The notes under the pieces are model-generated. The model ran no database searches. It saw only the letters and a program-made list of their open reading frames with translations, and was not told the DNA's origin. A stretch of 64,000 nt of DNA from Candidatus Tepidiaquacella proteinivora (GTDB taxonomy: Bacteria; Bacteroidota; Ignavibacteria; Tepidaquicellales; Tepidaquicellaceae), in the NCBI GenBank assembly GCA_013348845.1, contig CP054675.1:372001-436000 (forward strand), written 5' to 3'. Made by a program: the position numbers and the translations under genes. Positions 39,895-48,474 of the stretch are shown one piece after another. Position 1 is the first letter of the stretch, and the number at the start of each line of letters is the position of its first letter.

Positions 39895-41460
39895 ATGTTT
39901 TCCATAATGAATTTTGATAGTCTGTCAGGTAAGGTTTTTAAGAAATTATTTATTCTTCTTTTCATAAACATAAGCACTATTGTTTTCGCGCAGGATGCAA
40001 ATTACAATATTGAGGAATATGATTTATATATACAGCCTGACTTTTCAACTAAAGAACTATTAATATCAACAAAAATTACTTTGAACAATCCGGATTTACA
40101 GGATACATTTTATTTCGGGCTTAATGAAAGATTTGATTCATTGATTGTCAAATCTGAATCATCATCGGTTTCATTACAAAGAGAGGATGGATGGATTGTT
40201 ATCGTTTTACAGAAGCCAATTAAACAAGAAAAATTTCTTTTTGAGACAAAAGGTAAGCTGGGTAAAAGTGATAGTGAAAATAGGGATGTTGTTACCGATT
40301 CCAGTCTTTTTTTAATATGGTCGGATTGTTTTTATCCAATTGATTTTAATCATTGGGCAAAAGTTAAAACCACAATTTTATTGCCAGATAATTTTAAAGT
40401 AATTGCTCCGGGTAAACTAATAAATATTAAAAAATATGAAAATTTAATTGAGCATACATTCATTACGACTAATCCTGTTGTATGTTTTTCAGTTTTCGCA
40501 GATTCAAGATGGATAGAAACGAGAAAAACAATTAACGGAATAGAAATGCAGACACTTCTTTACCCCCAAAATCAAAAATTTTCAGAACAGATTTTTCAGA
40601 CAAGTAGCGAAATTTTAAATTTTTATTCAGAAACTTTTTGCGAATATCCTTTTGACCAGTTTAGTTTTATTAACCTTGACGGGATATACGCAAGGCGAGC
40701 GTTTCCTGGCTTTGTGGGTTACAGCCCTGCTTATCTGGTTAAAGAGTTTACAAAAACAGGTTTTGATGCACATGAAACAGCATTGCTTTGGTGGTTTTAT
40801 ACAATAAGAGGAGATGGACCGGGTAGTTTCCAGTGGACAGAAGGTTTTGGTGATTATGCAGAGTTCCTTTATGATGAAAAATATCAAAAACCAATCCCTG
40901 AGATTTTTCAGTATTTTCGTAATGAATATCTTAAAATGTCCTCAGAGGAGGATGTTATGTACTATGAACTAAATGGAAGCACACCACAGAAGATTGTGCA
41001 TGGGAAATACCCCTGGCTTATGCATATTATCCGTTATAAAATAGGTGATGAAAAATTTACAAAAACGATGAAACTAATATTCGAAAAATTTAGATTCAGA
41101 ACATTTAGTATCGATGAATTTATATCTGTACTTGAAGAAGGTTCCGGGCAAAGTATGCAATGGTGGCGAGAGCAGTGGCTGGAAAGAAAAGGGGTTCCTG
41201 TGATAACATTTAAATCTGATATTCAGTATAATACCGATTCTTATATTATTAAATGTATTCTTTCACAAACAGGGAACATTTATGACTTACCAATTGAAAT
41301 AAAAATTGATACTGAAAAAGGAACTGAATTACACAAGATAAATATCAAAGAGAAAGAAACTATAATTACTTTCGAATCAAAAGAAAAACCAATTAAGATT
41401 ACACTTGACCCGAATCATTGGTTATTAGCAAAAATAATTTATCTGAATCAGAATTTGTAG
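39895..41460 (+). CDS. Secreted M1-like metallopeptidase homologue, zinc site incomplete
   Basis: A signal peptide (LFILLFINISTIVFAQ) precedes an M1-type N-terminal beta domain (residues ~30-215) and a gluzincin-like catalytic domain. The expected HExxH-(18)-E reads HETALLWWFYTI (~292) followed by WTEGFGDYAEFLYDE. The first His, Glu and third ligand Glu are present, but the second zinc His is Leu. In M1 enzymes that residue is essential, so this copy is probably inactive or binds metal differently. ATG 39895 follows GGAGGG. A C-terminal domain (410-521) of beta strands is like the non-catalytic end of M1 proteins. It stands alone. Confidence 0.75.
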   Translation: MFSIMNFDSLSGKVFKKLFILLFINISTIVFAQDANYNIEEYDLYIQPDFSTKELLISTKITLNNPDLQDTFYFGLNERFDSLIVKSESSSVSLQREDGWIVIVLQKPIKQEKFLFETKGKLGKSDSENRDVVTDSSLFLIWSDCFYPIDFNHWAKVKTTILLPDNFKVIAPGKLINIKKYENLIEHTFITTNPVVCFSVFADSRWIETRKTINGIEMQTLLYPQNQKFSEQIFQTSSEILNFYSETFCEYPFDQFSFINLDGIYARRAFPGFVGYSPAYLVKEFTKTGFDAHETALLWWFYTIRGDGPGSFQWTEGFGDYAEFLYDEKYQKPIPEIFQYFRNEYLKMSSEEDVMYYELNGSTPQKIVHGKYPWLMHIIRYKIGDEKFTKTMKLIFEKFRFRTFSIDEFISVLEEGSGQSMQWWREQWLERKGVPVITFKSDIQYNTDSYIIKCILSQTGNIYDLPIEIKIDTEKGTELHKINIKEKETIITFESKEKPIKITLDPNHWLLAKIIYLNQNL

Positions 41461-41475
41461 TGTTCTGATTTATAA
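41446..41475 (+). terminator. Hairpin overlapping the stop of the M1-like gene
   Basis: AATCAGAA (41446-41453) pairs with TTCTGATT (41463-41470); the stop codon lies in the loop, and an A/T run (TATAAAAATTTTT) follows. An 8-bp stem with a T-rich tail is compatible with an intrinsic terminator. Confidence 0.4.
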
Positions 41476-41701
41476 AAATTTTTCTATGATTTATTTGAAT
41501 AACAGCAATTCTCCTGATAATATCTCTGTGTAGTATGATTTTAGTAATTGGTTATACAAAGAAAAATTGTTTATTGACTTATAGTTTGATATACAAAATT
41601 CATCTTTACGATTTAAGATAATATACAAGGATTATATTGCAAAAGAATAAATGTATATATATATTATAAAATTAACAGACTTCATCAAAAAATAAACTAA
41701 T

Positions 41702-43018
41702 ATGATTGTTAAAATAATCAGAAAAATTTTACATTTTTTTAGTTTAGATTCCGAACTTGAGAATCAAGACAAGGTTTATGATGAAATTTCTAAGGGGGCA
41801 ATTTTCAAAGGAACTAATCTCTGGATTTTATTCTTTTCAATTATTGTGGCTTCAGTTGGTTTGAATATGAACTCAACTGCTGTGGTAATTGGCGCGATGC
41901 TTATATCACCGTTATTAGGACCAATAAACGGATTGGGATATAGCATTGCTACTTATGACACAGAGCTGTTCAGGAAATCTATAAAAAATTTTATATTTGC
42001 AATATTAGTAGGACTTATAGGTTCAACAGCATATTTTGCAATAAGTCCAATTTCTACAGCACATTCAGAATTATTAGCAAGAACAAGCCCTACAATATAT
42101 GATGTATTGATTGCATTATTTGGTGGCTTAGCAGGTATCGTGGCAATCAGCAGCAAACATAAAGGAAATGTTATTCCCGGTGTTGCTATAGCGACTGCTC
42201 TTATGCCACCATTATGTACAGCCGGATATGGATTAGCAACGGGTAAATTGAATTTTTTCTTTGGTGCTTTATATTTGTTTACAATCAATACCATATTTAT
42301 CGCAATTGCTTCCGTCTGGATTTCCCGTATATTAAAGTTTCCTATAAGATCAATTATTGATGAGCGGAAAAAGAGGAGAATTAATAGACTAATTACTTTA
42401 TTAATTACAATTGTACTTTTACCAAGTATATATTTTGGATATGAACTTGTGAAACAAGAAGATTTTTTACAAAAAGCAAATAATTACGTTTCGAATGTAT
42501 CAATTATCGAGGGGAATTATCTTTTAAAAAGTGAAATTGATGCAAAATCAAGTAAAATTATTTTAGTGTATGGTGGGACAACACTTTCAGAAAATCAAAA
42601 AAATATTATAATTAAAAAATTATCAGATTTCAACATTGAAGATGCATCTGTAATAATAGAACAGGGATTAACTTTCTCCAGCAAAGATGACAGAAACACT
42701 GAATTATTTAAACTTAGAGAGCAAATTTATAATCTGAATACTTTATTAGCTAAAAAGGATTCGGAAATAGATAGTATATTAAATAAACAGAAAATGGGGC
42801 TTGAAATTTTAAATGAGGTTAGAACTATTTTTCCTCAAATTAATGGATGCTTGTATTCTGAGTCTTTAAACTACATTGATTCATTAGAAGCACCTCAGAG
42901 CATACCAGTTGTAATTTTATCAACGGATAGAAAAATTCGAAATGATGATAAAATTAAGATTAATAATTGGCTGAGACAAAAATTAAAAAACGATAATGTA
43001 AAGATTTATTATGAATAA
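41702..43018 (+). CDS. DUF389 family membrane protein
   Basis: The 438-residue protein has the DUF389 (TIGR00341-type) core: IIVASVGLNMNSTAVVIGAM and LISPLLGPINGLGYSIATYD near residues 50-90, then GGLAGIVAISSKHKGNVIPG and VAIATALMPPLCTAGYGLAT. About six membrane helices occupy residues 35-245. A soluble C-terminal half follows, with a coiled coil near 335-365. The function is unknown in the family. The gene stands between a possible terminator and the thioredoxin-like gene. No recognised regulation. Confidence 0.85.
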   Translation: MIVKIIRKILHFFSLDSELENQDKVYDEISKGAIFKGTNLWILFFSIIVASVGLNMNSTAVVIGAMLISPLLGPINGLGYSIATYDTELFRKSIKNFIFAILVGLIGSTAYFAISPISTAHSELLARTSPTIYDVLIALFGGLAGIVAISSKHKGNVIPGVAIATALMPPLCTAGYGLATGKLNFFFGALYLFTINTIFIAIASVWISRILKFPIRSIIDERKKRRINRLITLLITIVLLPSIYFGYELVKQEDFLQKANNYVSNVSIIEGNYLLKSEIDAKSSKIILVYGGTTLSENQKNIIIKKLSDFNIEDASVIIEQGLTFSSKDDRNTELFKLREQIYNLNTLLAKKDSEIDSILNKQKMGLEILNEVRTIFPQINGCLYSESLNYIDSLEAPQSIPVVILSTDRKIRNDDKIKINNWLRQKLKNDNVKIYYE

Positions 43019-43330
43019 ATTATAAATACCGCAAAGTTGTGAATATAAAAGTATCAATCAATTATTTCATTATACTAACGGGTTTAATTTTTTGATTTTA
43101 AGTTTTTAAATATTGTTGTGAAATTATATAGAAACTATTTACATACTTTTAATATCACCAGTTAAAATTGTTTTCTCAGTTTAATAAATTTTTAAAAACT
43201 TTTTTTTGTTTATAATTTCATAAAATAAATCTGAGATTTCTTTTTGATTTTAAAAAAGAATTCAATAAAATTTTTTTATAATGAAACTATTGTATTTTTA
43301 GACAAAATTTTATTTAAATTAAAAGAAAAT

Positions 43331-43642
43331 ATGATAGAGTTTCAATATTTTAATGGGTGTCCAAATGCGGAGAAAACATTGAGTAATTTAAAAGAGCTTA
43401 TCTTTGAGGGATTAATTCGTGAGGATGAAATTAAAATAACTGAAGTCCCTGATATTGATTCTGCAAGGGAATTAAATTTTCAGGGTTCACCTACTATTTT
43501 AATTAACGGACGGGATATATATACAGAAGAAAAACCCACATCATTCAATTATAGTTGCAGGGTATATACTATAAATGGTATAAGAACAGGTGTCCTTCCA
43601 AAAGAATTTATTCTGGAAAAAATAAAAAAACTTCGGGTGTGA
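43331..43642 (+). CDS. Thioredoxin-like small protein
   Basis: ATG 43331 fits both the start of the family and its decayed paralogue at 492; an upstream in-frame ATG at 43244 would add 29 AT-coded residues with no homology. The 103 residues open MIEFQYFNGCPNAEKTLSNL and include LNFQGSPTILINGRDIY, giving a thioredoxin fold with a GCPxxxxT loop and a cis-Pro (SPT). Only one Cys occurs in the loop, and another in SCRVYTI. Such proteins are often annotated as thioredoxin family or alkylmercury-lyase-like; the substrate is unknown. This is the intact copy of the pair. Confidence 0.8.
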   Translation: MIEFQYFNGCPNAEKTLSNLKELIFEGLIREDEIKITEVPDIDSARELNFQGSPTILINGRDIYTEEKPTSFNYSCRVYTINGIRTGVLPKEFILEKIKKLRV

Positions 43643-43828
43643 TTTATTTATCTTGTTTTATTGAAGACATTTCTGATTAACTATTAGATGAATTCATTAA
43701 ATCAGGAAGTGATATAAACATGAATTGTAATTTGAAATGTTAAATTGAAAATATGAAAGTGAGATAGTTACTTTCATTAAGGTAATGATTAGAAGGGGAT
43801 ATTGAATTTCTAATATATAACTTAGATA

Positions 43829-45997
43829 CTATGTATCTTTAAACATTTTTCTAACTACTTTTATTAAATCGTCAATTGAAAATGGTTTTGATATGTAGTG
43901 AGTAAATCCTCTTAATAGAAATTCTTTCTCATCTTTTTCAGCGGCAAAAGCAGTTATTGCTAATATTGGTGTATCCTTGTATTCAGGTATTTTTCTTATC
44001 ATTTCCATCAGTTGTGCGCCGTCTATACCACGCCCAAGGTTTATATCTATCATTAATGCATCGTATTTATTTTTCTTTACTTTTTCTAATGCTTCGTCTG
44101 CTTTTTTTACCATTTCTATTTTATAATGTTTAGGAAGTACTCTTGAAACTAAATCCAGCGCTATATTTTCATCTTCCACATAGAGAATTCTTTTTGTCGG
44201 TTGTACATTGATGAGTGAATCTTTTTCAGTAGTGTTGTCAGTTTCAGTTATTGTAATTGATGTATCCACCTGCGAAACCCGTTGAACTGGTAATTCTATT
44301 GTAAAAGTAGAACCTTTTTCTAATTCACTTTCCACAGTTATTTTACCTCCCAACAACTCAACATATTTCTTTGTGATAGTAAGACCTAATCCGGTTCCTT
44401 CAAAAGCACGGCTTCTGCCTTCACTGACTTGTCTGAATTCTCGCCAGATAATTTCTTTTTTATCTTCGGGAATACCTATTCCGGTATCTGCAACTTTTAT
44501 TATCAAATATTTACCATCCTGTCTTTTTTCAATTACTGATTTAAGTTCAATACTTCCTTCATTTGTGTATTTTATTGCATTGCTAATCAGATTATTGATT
44601 ATATCTCTTAATAAACTATCTTCTGTTTTAATAATCAGTTCATCTTTTTTATATTTTCTGTCAGTAAAGATATTCTTTATGTATTTAAGATTTTTCTTTT
44701 CAGCTGCTTTACTAAATAATTTAAATGATTCATCTAAAAGCTCTTCTATATTAATTTCTTTTATTATTAATTTAGGTTTTTCAAATTCAAGTCTTGTTAG
44801 ACTTAAAACTTTATTTAATGTTTCAATTAATCTTTTAGATGAATTATGTATTCTGTTAACAAATTCTTTTTGTTCAGGGTCTGTTATCAATTCAGACAAA
44901 ATCTCAGAAAAGCCAATAATTCCGACAAATGGAGTGCGAAGTTCGTGACTCATATTTGCAAAGAAATATGATTTTACTTTATTCATTTCTTCTGCTTTTT
45001 CCTTTGCTGCGATTAATTGTTCTACCATTTCCTGTCTTAATTTTACATTAACCAATAATTGAGCAAAGACTTTTAACAATTGAATTTCTTCATCTGTGAA
45101 TACACGACGTTTTTTTACAGCATCAAACCCAATAAATCCGATACAGATATTTTCATTCATCATTGGAACGGTAATCAGACTTTTGATTTCCTGCGGTTCA
45201 AGTATTTGTCTTACTCCATCAGATTCATTAAGAGCGAAAACATCTGTTACTGTTAGTATTTCTCCTTTCTTATGTTTTTCTACCCACCAGGGAATCATAT
45301 CAAGTGGTACGTTTTGCAAATTATCAATTTGTGGAGATATTCCTTCAGCACACCACTCAAAAGTATTAATACAGACGTTTTTATTGTAATCGTAATCAAA
45401 AATGTAAGCACGGTCTGCATTAACAAACTTTCCAATTTCTGCTAAAGCATTCTGAATTTCAGAATTTACTTTATCAAAAGAAATATTAATAAATCGGGAA
45501 GATATCTCCATAAGTAATTTTCGAAATTCGTGTTCATATTTGATTTTAGCTTCCATCAATCTGAGTTCGGTAATATCTTCAGCAACTCCTTCTATCCAAC
45601 CTTTATCCGGGTAAATTTTTGCTGAAAACCTTGCCCAGAAAATTGATTTGTCTTTTCTGTAGAAACGTGCTTCGAAATTTTTTACAACACCATCTCTTTT
45701 TATTATTTCTATCATTTTTTCGCGAGTGCCGGCATCAACATAATTCTGCGATGTAACATATTCTTTGATGAATTCTTCTCTGCTATCATAACCAAACATT
45801 CTGGCAAGTTGTTCATTACTCTCTAATATTTTACCGTCAGATATTCTTGTTCGGAATAAGCCGACTTGTGCATTCTGGAAAAGATTACGATAAGTTTCCT
45901 CGCTTTCGCGAAGTTTCTCTTTTGCAATTTTCTCATCTTCTAAGATACTTAGAAGTGCTTTTCGTGCAAGGTCTGAATTTTTTTGTGTTGTATTCAT
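43829..45997 (-). CDS. Hybrid sensor histidine kinase / response regulator (PAS-GAF-HisKA-HATPase-REC)
   Basis: The 722-residue protein has no membrane helix. Order: helical N-terminus, PAS (~25-145, ending EGVAEDITELR), GAF (~170-320, FVNADRAYIFDYDYNKNVC), HisKA (FFANMSHELRTPFVGIIGFS), HATPase (NNLISNAIKYTNEG, DTGIGIPEDKKEI, FEGTGLGLTITKKYVELLGG) and a REC domain (ILYVEDENIALDL, phospho-Asp in ALMIDINLG, Lys in YISKPFS). It is a cytosolic hybrid kinase able to pass phosphate within itself. It is the last gene of the kaiC-kaiB-PAS line but is separated from it by the repeat array, so it may be transcribed on its own. A signalling output of the Kai proteins is inferred from order. Confidence 0.9.
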   Translation of the reverse strand: MNTTQKNSDLARKALLSILEDEKIAKEKLRESEETYRNLFQNAQVGLFRTRISDGKILESNEQLARMFGYDSREEFIKEYVTSQNYVDAGTREKMIEIIKRDGVVKNFEARFYRKDKSIFWARFSAKIYPDKGWIEGVAEDITELRLMEAKIKYEHEFRKLLMEISSRFINISFDKVNSEIQNALAEIGKFVNADRAYIFDYDYNKNVCINTFEWCAEGISPQIDNLQNVPLDMIPWWVEKHKKGEILTVTDVFALNESDGVRQILEPQEIKSLITVPMMNENICIGFIGFDAVKKRRVFTDEEIQLLKVFAQLLVNVKLRQEMVEQLIAAKEKAEEMNKVKSYFFANMSHELRTPFVGIIGFSEILSELITDPEQKEFVNRIHNSSKRLIETLNKVLSLTRLEFEKPKLIIKEINIEELLDESFKLFSKAAEKKNLKYIKNIFTDRKYKKDELIIKTEDSLLRDIINNLISNAIKYTNEGSIELKSVIEKRQDGKYLIIKVADTGIGIPEDKKEIIWREFRQVSEGRSRAFEGTGLGLTITKKYVELLGGKITVESELEKGSTFTIELPVQRVSQVDTSITITETDNTTEKDSLINVQPTKRILYVEDENIALDLVSRVLPKHYKIEMVKKADEALEKVKKNKYDALMIDINLGRGIDGAQLMEMIRKIPEYKDTPILAITAFAAEKDEKEFLLRGFTHYISKPFSIDDLIKVVRKMFKDT

Positions 45998-46012
45998 ATT
46001 TTTTATTTTTTC

Positions 46013-46727
46013 ACCACTAAGACACTAAGTTCACTCAGTACCACTAAGTGTTTCTAAGTGTTCTTAGTGTCTAAGTGGTATTTTTTCTTCTTTTAATTCA
46101 CCACTAAGGCACTAAGTTCACTCAGTACCACTAAGTGTCTCTAAGTGTTCTTCGTGTCTAAGTGTTTTTCTTTTCATACCACTAAGACACTTAGTTCACT
46201 CAGTACCACTTAGTGTCTCTAAGTGTTCTTCGTGTCTAAGTGTTTTTTGTTTTTTTACCACTAAGGCACTAAGTTCACAGAGTACCACTTAGTATTTCTA
46301 AGTGTTCTTCGTGTCTAAGTGTTTTTTCTTTTCTTACCACTAAGGCACTAAGTTCACTCAGTACCACTTAGTGTTTCTAAGTGTTCTTAGTGTCTAAGTG
46401 GTATTTTTTCTTCTTTTAATTCACCACTAAGGCACTAAGTTCACTCAGTACCACTAAGTGTTTCTAAGTGTTCTTCGTGTCTAAGTGTTTTTTCTTTTTT
46501 TACCACTAAGGCACTAAGTTCACTCAGTACCACTTAGTGTTTCTAAGTGTTCATCGTGTCTAAGTGTTTTTTCTTTTCTTATCACTAAGGCACTAAGTTC
46601 ACTCAGTACCACTTAGTGTTTCTAAGTGTTCTTCGTGTCTAAGTGTTTTTTGTTTTTTTACCACTAAGGCACTAAGTTCACTCAGTACCACTTAATATTT
46701 CTAAGTGTTCTTCGTGTCTAAGTGGTA
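46013..46727. repeat. Nine-unit tandem array of 79/87-bp palindromic repeats
   Basis: Units begin with ACCACTAAG (or ATCACTAAG) at 46013, 46100, 46178, 46257, 46336, 46423, 46502, 46581 and 46660, so the spacings are 87, 78, 79, 79, 87, 79, 79 and 79. Each unit has the left arm CCACTAAGRCACTAAG, a middle TTCACTCAGTACCACTWAGTG and a right arm CTAAGTGTTCTTCGTGTCTAAGTG, i.e. an imperfect palindrome. The two long units carry GTGGTATTTTTTCTTC and recur exactly four units apart, giving a higher-order repeat of about 323 bp. The array overlaps the last ~27 bases of the PAS gene, whose end (YHLDTKNT) is coded by repeat sequence. No spacers, so not CRISPR. Confidence 0.9.
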
Positions 46728-48149
46728 CTTCTTTTCTTTTCCAAGTAGTTCAAGTAATTCATTTACTTCTTTTTTCAATTCTATAATTCGCTCTTCACGA
46801 CCTAATATTACATTTTGCCAGCGTTTAAGTTCATCAAGTTGCTCAAGTGTTTTTTCATCCGCCCGTTTCCGTTCAGTGATGTCCTGTGACGCACCGTAAA
46901 TGCGGATAACACGTTTACATGTTTTATCGAAAATTGGTTTTGCATAATCGCGAAGCCAGCGAATTTCTCCACTGGCAGTTACCCATCGCATTTCACAAAT
47001 ATCCGGTTCACCACTCGCCACCTTTTGAGCATGAGCAAGAGCAATCGGCAAATCTTCTGGAAACACTAAGCTTTTCCAACCGCCGAGGGCATCTATTTCT
47101 TCAATAGTATACCCAAATACTTTTGTAAACGATTCCGTCAGCCATTTATCTTTTAATTCTCCCTCAGGGGATATATCAAAGATATAAGCGTAGTCAGAAA
47201 TCATATCAGCAATTATGCGATTACGCTCTTCAGACTCTTTTAATGTGTTCTCTGCTTGTTTGAGATCTGTAATATCCAGCATAGAAACAACACTCTGCTT
47301 TGTGCCGGGAATTATTCCAACATCAAGCATGACATCGCGTATTTCTTTTTTCTTATTAACTAATCTAACTTCATATTTCTTCGGTGCTTTTTCCGGATCT
47401 TCACGCCGCAATTTATGATATTTAAGCATTAGTTCAAGGCTCTCAGGCGCAACATAGTTTGTCCATTTTGTTCCTACGAGTTCTTCAGAGCTGTATCCGG
47501 TATCTAACAGGCATTGATTGTTTGCTGCTATAATAGTATTATCTTCATCAACTACTATTGTTGCTGTACCCGTAGCTTCGAAGATCGCCTGGTACATTAC
47601 ACGACTCTCTTGAAGATCGCTCTCCATCTTCTTACGCCCGGAAATATCTGTAAGAATATGTACAGCTCCATTATATTTTCCATTTTCATCAAGGATTGGG
47701 TCAACAGTAATTTCAAACCACTTCCCGTTTTCCTGCATTTCCATACTTTCGCGTTTTAAACTTTGCTTTGCACGAATAAGTGGGCACTCGGGTATTGATG
47801 AACTGGTCTTATGCACCAGTTTAAAGCAATTCTTTCCAATAACATCACTTTCTGTACATTCCAATCCTTCAATAACAAAATTATTCGATTGTATTACTCT
47901 TTGTTCTTTATCAAGTATCCAGATGCAGCTGTTTATGGTGTGAAATGTTTTTTCCCATTGTTTAAGTAGAAGCTTAATTTCCAAACCAAGCCGTTCTTTC
48001 TCTTCAATTGCTGATTTCAATTGAATGACCAGTGGCTCTTGTTCGCCAAGCAAAACATCTACTTTTCCACTTTTAATTGCATTTAAAAGTGCTTCAGTTT
48101 CTTTAAGCTTTGCTTCTAACTCTTCGTATGTTGGTTTTTTATTTTTCAT
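46701..48149 (-). CDS. Multi-PAS sensory protein without kinase domain
   Basis: The 482-residue protein has an N-terminal coiled coil (KPTYEELEAKLKETEALLNA), three PAS domains (~65-175, ~180-300, ~310-430; each ends like HILTDISGRKKMES, SMLDITDLKQAEN, GASQDITERKRAD) and a C-terminal coiled coil (ERIIELKKEVNELLELLGKE). No HisKA or ATPase follows. PAS-only proteins of this build occur beside kaiC/kaiB in non-cyanobacteria. It starts 11 bases after kaiB ends, so it is in the kai operon. The last 8-9 residues lie in the repeat array, so the original C-terminus was probably altered by repeat growth. Confidence 0.85.
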   Translation of the reverse strand: MKNKKPTYEELEAKLKETEALLNAIKSGKVDVLLGEQEPLVIQLKSAIEEKERLGLEIKLLLKQWEKTFHTINSCIWILDKEQRVIQSNNFVIEGLECTESDVIGKNCFKLVHKTSSSIPECPLIRAKQSLKRESMEMQENGKWFEITVDPILDENGKYNGAVHILTDISGRKKMESDLQESRVMYQAIFEATGTATIVVDEDNTIIAANNQCLLDTGYSSEELVGTKWTNYVAPESLELMLKYHKLRREDPEKAPKKYEVRLVNKKKEIRDVMLDVGIIPGTKQSVVSMLDITDLKQAENTLKESEERNRIIADMISDYAYIFDISPEGELKDKWLTESFTKVFGYTIEEIDALGGWKSLVFPEDLPIALAHAQKVASGEPDICEMRWVTASGEIRWLRDYAKPIFDKTCKRVIRIYGASQDITERKRADEKTLEQLDELKRWQNVILGREERIIELKKEVNELLELLGKEKKYHLDTKNT

Positions 48150-48160
48150 AAAAGCCCTTA

Positions 48161-48466
48161 TTAAATCAAGCTGAGTGTTTTAGCAAGCGATTCGGGACTA
48201 TCCAATGAACCAATAATTGTTGTATTTATATTTGAAGATTGTACAATTAATGTCGGTACTGCAGTAATTTTATTTTCGATTGCTGTCTGGTAGTTCTCAT
48301 AAACATCAATGATTTCGAGTTTGTACTGGTCAGTTATATAAGTTTGGCAAAAACTTTTTAATACTTCACTTGCCTTTTGTGAATTAGGGTCCTTCCCTGC
48401 AACAAACAGTTTAAAACAATATTTTTGTTTTATTTCTTTCTTGCTATTTGAATTTTCTTTTCCCAT
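48161..48466 (-). CDS. kaiB: KaiB-like clock/circadian protein
   Basis: The 101-residue protein has the KaiB fold pattern: CFKLFVAGKDPNSQKASEVL, then YKLEIIDVYENYQTAIENKI and TAVPTLIVQSS (the cis-Pro loop of the thioredoxin-like form). KaiB binds the CI ring of KaiC in its fold-switched state. The gene follows kaiC by 8 bases and precedes the PAS gene by 11, so all three are in one operon. No KaiA is present; an hourglass-type or stress-related role is more likely than a true clock. Confidence 0.88.
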   Translation of the reverse strand: MGKENSNSKKEIKQKYCFKLFVAGKDPNSQKASEVLKSFCQTYITDQYKLEIIDVYENYQTAIENKITAVPTLIVQSSNINTTIIGSLDSPESLAKTLSLI

Positions 48467-48474
48467 TACTATAT

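Noticed and set aside
43244-43330. Upstream start for the thioredoxin-like gene
   Set aside because: The extra 29 residues are AT-coded and absent from the paralogue at 492, whose similarity starts at the ATG corresponding to 43331.
43757-43777. Terminator hairpin between the convergent genes (GAAAGT...ACTTTC)
   Set aside because: Only a 6-bp AT-rich stem with a 9-base loop and no T run on either strand; too weak to list.
44373-44948. Plus-strand open frame of 191 codons inside the hybrid kinase gene
   Set aside because: It is antisense to HisKA/HATPase coding sequence with clear domain motifs; the plus-strand product is Ser/Leu/Ile-rich with no family resemblance.
46013-46727. CRISPR array
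   Set aside because: The repeats are contiguous with only T-rich tails between them and no unique spacers; unit length and palindrome size do not fit CRISPR repeats, and no cas genes are present.
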